Counted from the first letter of the stretch, positions 1-10,983 are shown. The stretch is 64,000 nucleotides of DNA from Symbiodinium natans (GCA_905221605.1 CAJNDS010002272.1:463859-527858), one strand, 5' to 3'. The notes: a model not told the origin generated them from the sequence alone. Numbers and translations: made by a program.

Positions 1-228
1 GAGGTACCCCATGGAGGGTTTAGCGTTTAGCATTGAGCATTTAGCGTTTACACTAGGGTTTAGGGTTTAGGGTTTAGGGTTGAGTTTGGCAGATAGGGTT
101 TGTCGGGTTTGGCGCGGCTTAAGGGTCAGGGTTCAGGGTAGCTGGAGCAGCAGTAGGGTCTTGGAATGCGCATGCGAATCATACATCTGCAGACCTGTTT
201 TGGAGGGGTTTAGAGTTTAGGGATGGTT

Positions 229-357
229 TAGGGTTTAGGCTTTAGGCTTTAGGCTTTAGGCTTTAGGCTTTAGGCTTTAGGCTTTAGGCTTTAGGCTTTA
301 GGCTTTAGGCTTTAGGCTTTAGGCTTTAGGCTTTAGGCTTTAGGCTTTAGGCTTTAG
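229..357 (+). repeat. TTTAGGC variant array
   Basis: About 18 uninterrupted copies of TTTAGGC in a region otherwise TTTAGGG. Confidence 0.9.
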
Positions 358-386
358 GGACCCTGAGCTTTCCGGGGACCGCACAG

Positions 387-484
387 CCGCTAGAATCCAC
401 GCCCTTTGGCAAGGATGGCGGGAGGCCATGAGAAGGGACCCTCAAGGAAGAAGTGGTGAAGACATCTTGAATCATCTCAACACG
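387..484 (+). CDS. Candidate exon
   Basis: Between GCACAG and the donor GTATGG, open frame ARIHALWQGWREAMRRDPQG and on to DILNHLN. It sits between a TTTAGGC array and a TTTAGGG array. No family recognised. Confidence 0.45.
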
Positions 485-658
485 GTATGGGTTTAGGGTT
501 TAGGGTTTAGGGTTTAGGGTTTAATTCGGGTTCAGGGTTTAGGGTACAACACTCACTATGCTGTATGGCCTATGTAGGTCCCTGTTTTTATTTCAATCGC
601 ACGTCAACTCGAAGCGCCTCTAGCATTAAGAACAGGTTCCATAAACCCTGTAGAACTT

Positions 659-738
659 GGGATGTTCCTCCTTGCACGAACAGTCCTTCATTCTAATCCC
701 TATACGATTAAGGACTGGTAGTATAAGAGGAACACTCC
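659..738 (+). mobile_element. Palindromic element, GGGATGTTC family
   Basis: GGGATGTTCC at the left, GGAACACTCC at the right, with AGTCCTT / AAGGACTG inner arms. Confidence 0.6.
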
Positions 739-1747
739 AACCTTCAGACCTTCATAGAACCCCCCAGTGACGAGACAACGATGGGGCGACTCGGGTTTCG
801 CAAGCGTGCACGCGCGCATGATGGAACTTGTGGAGATGGGGTCTAGGGTTTAGGGTTCTATAGAACCATGTGGGGGTTTCCGAAACTGGGGGGAGGGGGG
901 GGTACCCTTTTTGGGGGTTCCGCTGATTATGAGTATTTGTGGTGGAATGCTCGGGGGTACCCCATTTATGGCAAATACCCATAGTTTCACTAGTTGGATG
1001 CCAAATGCCTGACCTTAGCCTTGAAATATCGTGTTGTTCTGGCAGCTCTCTCCCTGCTTCCTACACTGTTACACCCTCATGTGTGCGTGTGTGGTTTTAG
1101 GAAGTGCCGGCTGTGGGAATGTCGGCCAACAGTCTGCGGACATGTCGCGACGCTGTTTGCTTAGGCAAGCTAGCCTGGAGCACTTTTCAGGGTTAGCCAA
1201 ATTTGTTTCCCTTAGCCCTTATCCCTCAACCCTAAACCCTAAACCTGGAGTAGACTTTATAGAAATTCGAGCTCCTGCTGAGCAGGTCTAGGGCTACAGG
1301 GGTCTGCTTGGGTTTATGAGAACCCGCTCCCCTTAGAAGGTATGAAGTTTGGGTTTAGGGTTGTTAGGGCTCTTCAGGTGTTTGCGGTGTTTGGGGCTTC
1401 TAGGGCTTTTTTCGGGTCTTTAGGGGGATTGGGTTTGGGGTGTTGTTGTTGCTTGGGGGGCGGCTTCGGGGATGTTGGTTCGACGTTTGAAAAATATTCG
1501 AGCTCCTGGACGTTTGGAGGTTTCCCACACAAGTCAGATCTGAGGTGTTCTCACATGCGACTTAGACCCCTGAACTAAAAAACCGACCCTCCACCCTTCC
1601 CAGCAACAGAAGACCCGGCTGCAGGTTGAGATAGGTTTCTGGGGTCCGGCACCGTGCTCTCTCAGCTGCGACCGAAATCCGGCAGGCTTTCTTCTAGCTT
1701 GAGCTGTGGCCTCAGGGCATCTCCAAACCAGCCAGCCGGGTTCAACC

Positions 1748-1852
1748 CTCAACCCTATAAACCCTATAAACCCTATAAACCCTATAAACCCCATAAACCC
1801 CATAAACCCTATAAACCCTATAAACCCCCTAAACCCTATAAACCTCCTAAAC
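1748..1852 (-). repeat. CCCTATAAA variant array
   Basis: Mixed CCCTATAAA / CCCCATAAA 9-mers. Confidence 0.85.
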
Positions 1853-2134
1853 CCGAAACCCTAAACCCTAACCCCTACCCTAAACCCTAGGGTTCTGGGT
1901 CCTATCTAGGCGATCCTGAGAGTTAGGAGGTGTCCACGATGGCAGCAGCTCTCGGGGGGACGGGAGACGTCGGAGCAGGAGTGCTTAATTGGGGTTTAGG
2001 GTCTATAGGGTTTAGAGTTTAGGGTTTAGGGCTTAGGGTTTAGGGTTTATAGGGTCTATAGGGTTTAGGGTTTAGGGTTACTATATTCTTACCCAAGCAA
2101 GAGGATCCTTTTCTCTGCCTTCGCAAGCCTGCAG

Positions 2135-2189
2135 CAAAGAACCACATAAAATAGCTTTCAAGAAGGCACTCCTCACCAGGAAGTCCGAG
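2135..2189 (+). CDS. Candidate exon
   Basis: Preceded by a pyrimidine tract and GCAG, followed by a GTGTTT donor. Encodes the basic peptide KEPHKIAFKKALLTRKSE. Short, so coincidence cannot be excluded. Confidence 0.35.
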
Positions 2190-2640
2190 GTGTTTCCCTT
2201 TGGCTGCAGATTAGGGAATGTAACTTGCAGAGGGGGTTCGGCAAGGTTGTCTAGGGGGCCTACGCCCCAAATTGTTGTGGTTGAGGGTTCAAGGTTTGGG
2301 GTTTAGGGTTTAGGGTGCAGATGATAGGAATTTTTCGGCTCGCCGGGCCGTTTGTTTTTCTCACGAGTTCTTCATACGGAATTCATGGAGGTATGTCGCG
2401 TAGACCCTGCCACGCACGCTATTGGATGGGAAGCCGAGTTGCCATCCTCCCCCCCCCCCCCCCGAACCCCCAAGAATTTTCAATCAAACCTAAACCCTAA
2501 ACCCCAAACCCTAAACCCTAAACCCTAAACCCCGAACCTACAAAGGCCGAGAGTTTTCGATCAGACCCCGAAATTTGGAGTTGAGGGGTTCTAGGATGCT
2601 TGTGCTTCAGGAGGTTTAGGGTTTAGGGTTTAGGGTTTAG

Positions 2641-2684
2641 GGTTCAGGGTTCAGGGTTCAGGGTTCAGGGTTCAGGGTTCAGGG
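2641..2684 (+). repeat. TTCAGGG variant array
   Basis: Six copies following pure TTTAGGG. Confidence 0.85.
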
Positions 2685-2868
2685 TGTGATGTTGGGTGTT
2701 TTTGGGAGACTTAAGCTAAGGGTTTTTGAGAGGTGGGTGTGCAGTTTGGGGAACCACGCTCTGCTGCGTGTTTTTTCGGGTTTAGGGCTTTAGGGTTTAG
2801 GGCTTTAGGGTTTAGGGTTTAGGGCTTAGGGTTTAGGGTTTAGGGGTTAGGGCTATTTTTTTCTTCAG

Positions 2869-2946
2869 CACAGCCAGAAAGGGCCACCTCAGCATTACTG
2901 CGCGGATTCTGGGAGCCCCGCTCCTCGTGCAATCGCCGGCAAATTG
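2869..2946 (+). CDS. Candidate exon
   Basis: Acceptor TTTTTTTCTTCAG after a TTTAGGG array, donor GTTGAG. Encodes HSQKGPPQHYCADSGSPAP. Frame open; no family recognised. Confidence 0.35.
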
Positions 2947-2980
2947 GTTGAGTCTGAGGGGGGATGAGGCTACTGTAGGG

Positions 2981-3052
2981 GTTTAGGGTTTAGGGTTTAG
3001 GGTTTAGGGTTTAGGGTTTAGGGTTTAGGGTTTAGGGTTTAGGGTTTAGGGT
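2981..3052 (+). repeat. TTTAGGG array
   Basis: Ten pure copies; a CCCTAAA array (3142-3198) follows 90 bp later in the opposite orientation. Confidence 0.95.
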
Positions 3053-3795
3053 TACCAACAGTATTCCCCTATGGTCCCTTTGAAAACATACGAGAATCAC
3101 CTGCAAGGTCATTCGTTCCTAATCGGCATGGCATGTGTAGCTAAACCCTAACCCTAAACCCTAAACCCTAAACCCTAAACCCTAAACCCTAAACCCTGAA
3201 CGCCTAAATCCCAACCCCTAGCCCTCAGCCTTCAACCCTGAATCATTACGGTTCAGGGATAAGAAAGTATAGGGTTCCGGCTTGGGGTAGCCTTGGACTG
3301 GGCGCCTTAGTCGCCGAAATTCGGGTTTCGGAACTTTTTTTGGTGGGGGGCAACTCTGAAACACCCTCAGCCAGGGTTCAGGTGCTGCCAAGGCACTTGC
3401 AGCTTTCCCTGTCCCCACACCCTTTGACACCCTCCAACCCTAAATCCCTAAACCCTTTAGCCTAGCCCCTAAAACCCGAAACCCTAAACCCCTTACCCCC
3501 GAAACCTTAAACACTAAATCCCTCAGTTCCTGAACCCCTAAACATTTAAACCCCTAAGCCCTACACCCTCAACCAAACCTTCAGTCTGGCACGACAGGTG
3601 ACCCGAAGCTACAGCAACGCTAGCAGCCACGCTCCAAGTGACGGGTAGGGTTTTTGGTGTGCAAGGCTTCCTAAACCCTAAGCTCCCTAGCTTAGGGCTC
3701 AGGGTTTAGGGTTTAGGGTTTAGGGTTTAGGGTTTAGGGTTTAGGGTTTAGGGCTTAGGGCTTAGGGTCTCTGATTCCTAAACCCTACACTTCAG

Positions 3796-3971
3796 CCTTA
3801 GATATGCGTGTTTTACGAAGCTAGTCGCAAGCGGGCTGTGGGCGAACTCTCAACAACCACGTGCAGGTACAACACGCAGGCTGCCCAATCCCATATAATG
3901 CCCGAAACCCTAAACAGGAAGAACACCACAAGCGTCGAATCATCATAAACGACACCAAAGTTTGCCATTGG
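3796..3971 (+). CDS. Two candidate exons
   Basis: 3796-3866 (LRYACFTKLVASGLWANSQ, CTTCAG acceptor, CAG|GTACAA donor) and 3918-3971 (EEHHKRRIIINDTKVCHW, acceptor at the end of a CCCTAAA repeat, donor GTTCAT). Each is well bounded, but their phases do not match each other directly. Confidence 0.4.
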
Positions 3972-4609
3972 GTTCATTAGGTTTTCAAGGCTGTGAACGA
4001 GGGCTCTTAGTGGCAGAATGACTGGTCAGGGGTTCGGGCGTAGACCTTCGGGTCTCTGATCCCTAAATCCTAAACCTAGTTCAACCCCCAACTCTGGACT
4101 CCAGAATTCGGCAATCCTGCAGCACCCCAAGCTAAACACGGGAGTGCCCTCCCCAAAACAGAACTCCCAACCGTGCTGAAACTCTTGAGCATGAAACGGC
4201 ACAATGTCGATAAGCAACCCTAAACCTGAACCTTAAACCTGAAACCGTAAAACCGCAACCCTCAACCTTAAACCCTAGACCCTAAACCCACCCTAGACCC
4301 ACAACCCTAAACCCTAGACCCTAAACCCTAAACCCTAGAGACCCTAAGCCCTAAACCCGGCGAGTTCCAATGATCCCCGGAAGCCTGAAACCCAATTTGG
4401 TAGGCTGGATGTATTAGGTTTCCCTTAGGGTTTAGGGTTTAGAGCTTGGGGTTTAGGGCTTAGGGTTTAGGGTTTAGGGTTAGGGTTTAGGTTCTAAACC
4501 CTAAACCCTAAACTTTAGGGTTTAGGGGTTCATAAGGTTCAGGGCTTAAGGTTTGAAGGTTTATGAGGTATAGAGTATAGTATAGGGTTTTCAGGTTTAC
4601 AAGCTTCAG

Positions 4610-4806
4610 TGCTTTTCGTCTTAGCGGGTTCAACGAAGAACCCAGAGCACCCAGAGTCTTGATCAGCTTTCCAAATCCGCCAAGACCGGCTTATGAGGTC
4701 CCAATCGGTCATTGGCTCAAGCTGCGAGAAGCGACCCACCAGCGGTTTGCAAGCCATGTCAGCCATGTGCCCCTTGGCCGAAGCTTCGACCCTTTCGGCC
4801 GTCTAG
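4610..4806 (+). CDS. Long unrecognised exon
   Basis: After GCTTCAG the + frame is open for 65 codons and reads as ordinary protein (RPAYEVPIGHWLKLREATHQ, RSFDPFGRL), ending at a GTGGGTG donor. An antisense frame over the same bases is also open, but it lacks splice logic and all neighbours are on +. The intron that follows begins with a long imperfect inverted-repeat region (4807-5040). No domain recognised. Confidence 0.5.
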
Positions 4807-5040
4807 GTGGGTGTATGGGAGAACTTCTCTAAGTTAGGGTCCTTTTCGGGGTTACCTGTATAAGGCGGCCCGTAATACTTAGAGTACCCATCAAAAATGC
4901 ACCAGAATTTGGGGAACTGACCAAAGGTTTCCGAATAGATATTGGCGAGTGTAAAGTGGGTGTCCTTTTCAGGATACTAGGCATGCAAATGCTGCTTAGA
5001 ATCAGGGTCCCCTTTCGGATCTATGCTCAGTATACCTACA
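4807..5040 (+). repeat. Imperfect long inverted-repeat region
   Basis: GTGGGTGT...GGTCCTTTTCGGGG at the left and GTCCCCTTTCGGATC...GTATACCTACAC at the right, with an inner copy of GTGGGTGTCCTTTTC. Probably a degenerate introner in the intron after the exon at 4610. Confidence 0.35.
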
Positions 5041-5497
5041 CAGCCCTGTTCCCCAAACCCTAAGCTCTAAACCCAAAAGAGCCCAAGCCCTAACTGCGAA
5101 GCCCTGAGCCCTAAACAGTCCTGTTTGGGATTTCGGAATCCAGGGTTTGAGAGGATAGAAATGTGGGCACCAGACTCCACAGTTTCGGATATAGAACTCA
5201 GCATTTGCCGCATATTCACCCTACATCTGATAAGCCACAAGCCCCCCTAAACCCTAAACCCTAAACCCTGAACCCCTGACGCCCAACAAACTAGCATTTG
5301 GAGACCCAGGTCGTCTTTCCGTAAGCCCATAGGAGCACCGGTTCTTGCAAGCCTGCGGCCCCCTAACCCCCAAACCCTGTTTAGGGTTTAGGGTTTAGGG
5401 TTTAGGGTTTAGGTTTTTTAGGATATAGGGTTTAGAAGCCCTAAGCCCCAATCCCTATCCTCCCTGAACCCCTCAACCCCGCATAGGCCGAAAAGCG

Positions 5498-5553
5498 ATG
5501 TCGCGGCTCTTCCTCATTGCGGCCGCCGGCCACAGCGTCATGGGGGAGGCAGG
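5498..5553 (+). CDS. Candidate start exon
   Basis: ATG at 5498 gives MSRLFLIAAAGHSVMGEA and runs into a GTTTAGGG donor. Hydrophobic start resembles a signal peptide. An alternative frame through the same bases is also open. Confidence 0.3.
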
Positions 5554-5789
5554 GTTTAGGGTTTAGGGTTTCGGGTTTAGGGTTTAGGGTTTCGGGTTTC
5601 GGGTTTCGGGTTTAGGGTTTAGGGTTTTGCAAAACCGATGGGTTCAGGGGTTGAGGTTCCAGGGTTTGCGGTTTTGGGTGTAGGGTTTAGGGTTTAGTGG
5701 TTAGGGTTCGGGGTGCAGGGTTCAGGGCCCGAAGACATACACCGACACCCTTATCCGGGTAACTACAAACCTCCACACATGGAGACGTC

Positions 5790-5867
5790 AACCCTAAACC
5801 CTAAACCCTAAACCCTAAACCCTAAACCCTAAACCCTAAACCCTAAACCCTAAACCCTAAACCCTAA
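5790..5867 (-). repeat. CCCTAAA array
   Basis: Eleven pure copies upstream of the exon at 5920. Confidence 0.95.
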
Positions 5868-5919
5868 ACCGTTATCTCTGCAACTACAAAACTGACATCT
5901 CTGAGCCCCAAGAAGCCAG

Positions 5920-6269
5920 GAGGACATCATCCCTGCCTGCGCCAAGTCTGGGACGAGCTATGTTGACCCGACAGTCCTGCAGGTGGGGACTCTCTGGTGG
6001 CTTGTGGAGGGTTTAGGGTTCAGGGTTTAGGGTTTAGGGTTTAGGGTTTAGGGTTTATATAGGTGGGCCCTTTCTGAAGGATGTAGTTGCTGGATAGTTT
6101 GCAGCGGGTTTAACTGGCTCTGATCTTGCTTAGGAAGCCCGAAACCTAAACCATTAAGCCTACAACGCCCTAAAGAGATGGTTTGTTACAAGGGCTAGAT
6201 CCGGTGGCTTTGGACACTGGGGCTGGCTGTTCCAGGATTCAGAAGTGCAGGGTTGGATATCAGAGCTGT
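5920..6269 (+). CDS. Two candidate exons
   Basis: 5920-5982 reads EDIIPACAKSGTSYVDPTVL (CCAG acceptor, CAG|GTGGGG donor). 6176-6269 reads RWFVTRARSGGFGHWGWLF and ends at T|GTTTAGGG. Both phase 0 at the start; no family recognised. Confidence 0.45.
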
Positions 6270-6728
6270 GTTTAGGGTTTAGGGTGGTCCCTAACCCTGC
6301 GTAGCTCCAAGCCCCTAGGCCCCAAACCCTAAAACCCTCAAACCCTAAGTCCTAACACCCCGAAAACCTCCTGAAACCCCCAAAACCTCAAACCTCAAAC
6401 CCTCAAAACCCTCAACCTTAAACTCTCAACACTCCCCCCCACCCCCCCAAACCCCCTAACCCCTTAGCCCTAAACCCTAAGCCCCGAGCCCGAAACCCTA
6501 AACCCTAAACCCTAAACCTTAAACCCTAAACCCTAAACCCTAAACCCGAACAATACGCCCTGAAGCCTTGCTCTTTCTATCCCAAGCTCCAGGGGCAGTT
6601 TCACGGTCCCTGAATATGGTCCCTTGCCTTCCTTAAAGGGTTTAGGGTTTCGGGGTTAGGGGTTAGGGTTTAGGGTTTAGGGTTTAGGGTGTAGGGTTTA
6701 GGGTTTAGCGTTTAGGGTTTGGGGTTAA

Positions 6729-6872
6729 GGGTAGTTTCATGATCCCTTAATATGCTCTCCTGCCTTTTTAAAGGGTGCCGATGTATGGGCCCTTGGGTTG
6801 TATTGGGTGTACAAGGGGTATATAAGGGGTCCCCATTCATGGGCTCATATTAAGAGACCATGTAACTACCCC
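6729..6872 (+). mobile_element. Palindromic element, GGGTAGTTTCATG family
   Basis: GGGTAGTTTCATG...CATGTAACTACCC ends with ATCCCTTAATATG / CATATTAAGAGA inner arms. Confidence 0.6.
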
Positions 6873-6964
6873 TAAACCCTAAAATCTAAGCCCTAAACCC
6901 TAAACCCGTAGACCAGCGTTCAGGAGAATGGCGGCATGCTGGAGGCTGGCGGGTCGTAGTGGGC

Positions 6965-6967
<3 letters not shown>

Positions 6968-6995
<28 letters not shown>
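6968..6995. repeat. C28 homopolymer
   Basis: 28 consecutive C. Other long runs: G at 9107-9125, C/A at 20711-20760, T/G at 29804-29835, G at 41307-41329 and 47331-47357. Confidence 0.9.
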
Positions 6996-7195
6996 GGCGC
7001 CCCCGGCCCCGCGCAGTATCTTGGGTTTCGGGTTTAGGGTTTAGGGTTGAGGGTTGAGGGTTTGGGGTTTGGGGTTGCGTTGCAGACTTTCGACACCCTA
7101 AGCCCTAGGCGCTTCAGCTCGAAGTATAACAGACGGCCCCCTCCACCCCCCCCCCCCCCCCCAAAAAAAAAGGCAAAAAAAACACAGTTCCACAG

Positions 7196-7502
7196 GGATG
7201 CAGAGTTTGAAGACGAAGGCTGCGCCAGCCTACTGACTTTAGTGTGGGTTTAGGGGTTCGGGGCTGAGGCTCTATAGGGTTGCATCAGCGCTCAAAAGGG
7301 TACCCTAAACCCTGAACCCTAAACACTAAACCCTAAACCCTAAGCCCTAAACCCCAAACCCTAACCTTAAACCCTTAGCCTCAACGGTTGGAGAGGCCTT
7401 CATGGTTCTGAGAGGGTTTAGGGTTTAGGGTTTAGGGTTTAGGGCTAGGCCTGCTCAGGACGCCGCTGCATGCCAAGAGCTTTGCGCCACGCGTCTGCAG
7501 GG
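7196..7502 (+). CDS. Two phase-compatible candidate exons
   Basis: 7196-7247 (DAEFEDEGCASLLTLVW, ending exactly at GTTTAGG) joins in phase to 7459-7502 (DAAACQELCATRLQ, ending at GTTTAAGG). The first lies just downstream of a C17A9 homopolymer junction. Confidence 0.4.
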
Positions 7503-7562
7503 GTTTAAGGGCTCAGGGCCTCCATCCTTCATGGGTTCCCCTCCTCCCCCCCTCTATACTAC

Positions 7563-7633
7563 TGTTTAGGGTTTAGGGTTTAGGGTTTAGGGTTTAGGGT
7601 TTAGGGTTTAGGGTTTAGGGTTTAGGGTTTAGG
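7563..7633 (+). repeat. TTTAGGG array ending in a G run
   Basis: Ten copies, then GGGGTGG and a run of G to 7656. Confidence 0.95.
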
Positions 7634-7751
7634 GGGTGGGGGGGGGGGGGGGGGGGATGGATGGTTTGGGGACCCTATCCCAGCTGAAGCCATACGGTAT
7701 CCGAAGCTTTGAAGCCCCCATGGGGGCTCGGGGGTGTCAAAGCTTTAATCT

Positions 7752-7880
7752 AGGGGTCGGAAGAAGTACTGTTAGAGTACTAGTAGTATTTCCTTTATGG
7801 CCCCTATATAATCCTGCTATGATAAACCACCCCCCCCCCCCCCCCAAAAAAAAAAAGCACTAAATTTTTGAGGCCCCGAC
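7752..7880 (+). mobile_element. GGGGTCGGAA-family element with C17A11 inside
   Basis: Shares GGTCGGAA, TTTCCTTATGGCCCC and the purine-rich tail with the copies at 12635 and 15997. The position that reads CCCCCAAAA in those copies is C17 followed by A11 here. Confidence 0.5.
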
Positions 7881-8346
7881 TTTGGAGGTTCAGAGGTCAA
7901 CCCTCAGATCATCCCACCTTTTCACGGGCCCTCTTTACGTAAGGCCAGCTATCTGAACGACTCCCTGTCCTAAATCCTGCAAATCATGGCTCAAGAGAAA
8001 CTCTATGGGGGTGTTTAGATGCGGGTCTTTAGGGTTTAGGCTTTTAGGGCGTCTCTTTTTTTTGCGTGCCCGAAACCCTAACCTAGGACCTTGAGTAGGC
8101 CCTTATTTCCTTTTTTTAGGGTTGGGGTTCCCTTATATTCCCCTTTAAAACCAAAAATGGTACCCTTCTTGTTTGTAGGTTACTCCTGAGTCTAGCAACC
8201 CTGGACCCTGAACCCTTGAAACTCGACCTTAGAGAACTCCTGCCCTAAACCTTAAACCTTAAACCCTAAACCCTAAACCCTAAACCCTAAACCCCTAAAG
8301 CCCTCGCACCCCTGAACCCTAAACCCTAAACCCTCCTGAGGGGAAG

Positions 8347-8410
8347 ATGCCGGGCTGCGCAGTATTCACGTACTACAAGGACAGCAAGGCTGGGATATTC
8401 ATTCCAATGC
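8347..8410 (+). CDS. Candidate exon
   Basis: After a CCCTAAA array and GGGAAG, frame reads MPGCAVFTYYKDSKAGIF; 3' boundary unclear. A palindromic element begins 25 bases downstream. Confidence 0.3.
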
Positions 8411-8434
8411 CCAATCCTCAACCCCTGAAACTTG

Positions 8435-8612
8435 CGATGTTCCCATTCCCTTATTTTGCGAAGAGTCCCTAATGGGGATTAGGGTTTAGGGTTTAGGGTT
8501 TAGGGTTTAGGGTTTAGGGTTTAGGGTTTAGGGTTTAGGGTTTAGGGTTTATTAGAGTACCCCCGATTACAATCCCTATGACGGACTGTTAGTATAGAAA
8601 AGGGGAACATCC
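8435..8612 (+). mobile_element. GGGATGTTC-family element split by a TTTAGGG array
   Basis: Left half GATGTTCCCATTCCC...GAGTCCCTAATGGGGATT and right half CCCGATTACAATCCC...GACTGTTAGTATAG...GGGGAACATCC are the two arms; a pure TTTAGGG array (8477-8551) lies at the loop. Confidence 0.6.
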
Positions 8613-8846
8613 CAACCTGAAACCCCAAAACCCCTGAAACCCCTGACCCTCAACCCCCAAGGACCACCTCAAAAGACCTCCATCTCCAACGCTGAACGAA
8701 ACTCCTCAGGCCGAGTAGCTAGAAGAAACCCTAAACCCTGAACCCTGAAGCCCTAAACCCCTAAACCCCTAAACCCCTCGCACCCCTGAACCCTTAACCC
8801 TAAGCCGTAAGCCCTAACCCCTAAACCCTGAACCCTAAACCCCAAA

Positions 8847-8993
8847 CCGTAAGCCCTAAACCCTAAACCCTAAACCCTAAACCCTAAACCCTAAACCCTA
8901 AACCCTAAACCCTAAACCCTAAACCCTAAACCCTAAACCCTAAACCCTAAACCCTAAACCCTAAACCCTAAACCCTAAACCCTAAACCCCACA
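8847..8993 (-). repeat. CCCTAAA array
   Basis: About 21 pure copies; directly precedes the exon at 8998. Confidence 0.95.
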
Positions 8994-8997
8994 CCAG

Positions 8998-9063
8998 GGC
9001 TGCTGGCTCATGAGCGCCATGGCAAAGATCCGGGATCCCTCCCTCCCTTCGGACCACTTCGCA
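8998..9063 (+). CDS. Candidate exon, possibly calpain-like
   Basis: Follows a 150-bp CCCTAAA array; ends at GTGAGCGG. The peptide GCWLMSAMAKIRDPSLPSDH resembles the catalytic-cysteine block of calpains (G-D/N-C-W-x-L-S-A), but the preceding residue is Gly, and no other calpain block (His or Asn region) was found nearby. A second frame is also open, so the assignment is tentative. Confidence 0.35.
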
Positions 9064-9346
9064 GTGAGCGGGCCGTGGCTTGAAGCTGCAAGATAAGGGG
9101 GTGAGGGGGGGGGGGGGGGGGGGGGCTTCGGGGTTAGGGTTTAGGGTATACCGTTTAGGGTTTAGGGGTTAGGGTTTAGGGTTAGGGTTTAGGGTTTAGG
9201 GTTTAGGGTTTAGGGTTTAGGGTTCAGGGTTCAGGGTTTAGGGTTTAGGGTTTGGGGTTTAGGGTTTCGGGTTTCGGGTTTCGGGTTTAGGGTTTAGGGT
9301 TTAGGATTTGGGGGCACTTTTTGGGGGCACCCTCGACTTTCGAGAG

Positions 9347-9428
9347 TCTTATTGTCATGGCGAAGGAAAGAGTGGCGCATGACTGTTTGGCCAGCAAGCA
9401 GACGATGAGTGCACTTCGGGCGTTTACG
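9347..9428 (+). CDS. Candidate exon
   Basis: LIVMAKERVAHDCLASKQTM between CGAGAG and the donor GTTAGGG. Function unknown. Confidence 0.35.
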
Positions 9429-9527
9429 GTTAGGGTTTAGGGTCTAGGGTCTAGGATTTAGGGTTTAGGGTTTTGGGTTTAGGGTTTAGGGTTTAGGGGT
9501 TTATGGTTCATGATGGCGAGTTTTCAG

Positions 9528-9674
9528 ACTTGTCTGCGCCTGTTTCGGGTCACAGGGATAAGTTTTTTTCCTCTTGTCTAGGGTTGTCAGAGGTGTTTTT
9601 GAGAATTGTCTACACCTGTCTATTTGGGGTCAGAGGGATAAGTTTTCTTTCTTGTCTAGGGTTTTCAGGAACGG
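9528..9674 (+). repeat. Tandem duplication, about 73 bp
   Basis: TTGTCTGCGCCTGTTTCGGG...CTTGTCTAGGGTTGTCAG and TTGTCTACACCTGTCTATTT...CTTGTCTAGGGTTTTCAG. The repeats translate to similar peptides but there is no exon support. Confidence 0.6.
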
Positions 9675-10182
9675 CCATATCTAGACGGTTCCAGACAATA
9701 TGTTTCTTTAGTTTGTGAACTATGGCAGTTATATGTTCGAGGGTCCCAACAGCAAAAAAGATGGAGAGTCTGTAGGGCTTTAGGGGTTGCAACGGCGCTT
9801 GTGGGAAAGCGCTAGCCGCTAGTCTCCATTTTCTGAACAACTGGTTGCTTCTGGAATTTAGACGATGCTGCAACGTGACCTTTGACTTGGACACCACAAC
9901 AGCCAAAGATATTTTGATATTTTCTGTCAGGAGGTTGGGCAACCAAACCCCTTGTGCCTGAAAAGTCAGGAGAAGCTGTTTAGGGCTTAAGGTTTGGTTA
10001 GCAAACTTTGCAACCTCACAGAGACGTTCTTACAACCATCCCTAGCAGGACTCCCGAAAGGGACGCGAATCTAGAGAAGCCCTCCCGATAAGGTTTTCGG
10101 GTCTGAAGATTAATCGACAACCCTGAACCCTGAACCCTAAACCCTAAACCATAAACCCTAAACCCTAAACCCCCACCCTGAG

Positions 10183-10264
10183 CGGCCAGGAGAGTGTGCC
10201 AAGAAGTGGCGGCACTGGCGAGGACTCCGCTTGGTGGTACAAGGGCCTCAGGCGCTTCAACGCC
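10183..10264 (+). CDS. Candidate exon, frame uncertain
   Basis: Flanked upstream by a CCCTAAA array and downstream by GTTTAGAGG. All three frames are largely open; RPGECAKKWRHWRGLRL is one reading. Confidence 0.3.
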
Positions 10265-10269
10265 GTTTA

Positions 10270-10890
10270 GAGGCTTAGGGTTCCGTAAAGCCTAAACCCT
10301 AAACCCTAAACCCTAAGCCCTAAACCCTAAACCCTAAACTCCAAACTCTAAACTCTAAACCGTGCAACGTGCGAGCGTGGCGGAACGCCGAACCCGCAAC
10401 CTCCGAACGCCATCAATCACCCCCTGACGACCAGAATCATGCTGGAATGAGAGCCGTAGCAGCATGCGAAGTAGTTATTGTTGGTATATCAGTAATGACA
10501 CAACAAAATTTGTTACTAACAGATAGCAATATGAACAAGCATCATCACGCTCATCATCGTCGTACAAAGAATAGAATCTTTCAATAGAACTAATACTAAG
10601 AACATTACAAAATAGCACAATTCATGAAACAAAATGCCAAGAGCAATTAAACAGTGATAATAACAATAATGGTCACAACCTGTGTAATAGTAGCAAGACT
10701 AGTAATAATAACAATAGTACTAATCATCATTGTTCTTATAGTATGGATAAGGCTGCCCGGGCTCAACAGCGAAGACCCAAGACCGACCTCACTGATCAGA
10801 ACTCCGATAGCTGCAACTTCTTCAGGCAAGAAGAGGCACAATAGGCAACTGAAGCAAGAAAAGTTTAGGGTTTAGGGTTTAGGGTTTATA
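10270..10890. other. AT-rich stretch without convincing exons
   Basis: Contains short CCCTAAA arrays at 10290-10360 and a low-complexity AAT/AAC-rich section (10620-10760) whose open frames on both strands (ITIVIITS-like) are repeat translations. Confidence 0.5.
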
Positions 10891-10896
10891 CAGGAC

Positions 10897-10983
10897 GGAT
10901 GAGGCGACGGCTGAGGAGACTGAGGAGGCGGATGAGGAGACTGAGGAGACCAACACCACCACCGATGAGGCACCATTCGGCAA
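10897..10983 (+). CDS. Candidate acidic-repeat exon
   Basis: After TATACAG the frame encodes DEATAEETEEADEETEETN, built from an 18-bp GAGGAGACTGAG-type repeat, and reaches a TAG two codons before a TTTAGGG array. Confidence 0.35.

Noticed and set aside
1-360. A true chromosome end
   Set aside because: Arrays are short, degenerate, in both orientations and spread over the whole window; neither edge shows a long uniform terminal array.
1534-1890. Open frames rich in GFMGFIGF or YKPYKPYK
   Set aside because: They are translations of CCCTATAAA-type arrays on either strand; the same applies to 20041-20253, 40914-41135 and 42490-42699.
4711-4721. Spliced-leader relic (ATTGGCTCAAG, similar to the end of the dinoflagellate leader TTTGGCTCAAG)
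   Set aside because: It lies inside a well-supported coding exon, the rest of the leader does not match, and an 11-base hit can occur by chance.
8998-9063. Firm assignment as calpain
   Set aside because: Only one motif resembles the family, the residue before Cys is wrong, and another frame is open; kept only as a possibility.
10620-10875. Hydrophobic frames (MIITIMVTT and the antisense IVIITS)
   Set aside because: Low-complexity AAT/AAC/ATC-rich DNA gives such frames on both strands.
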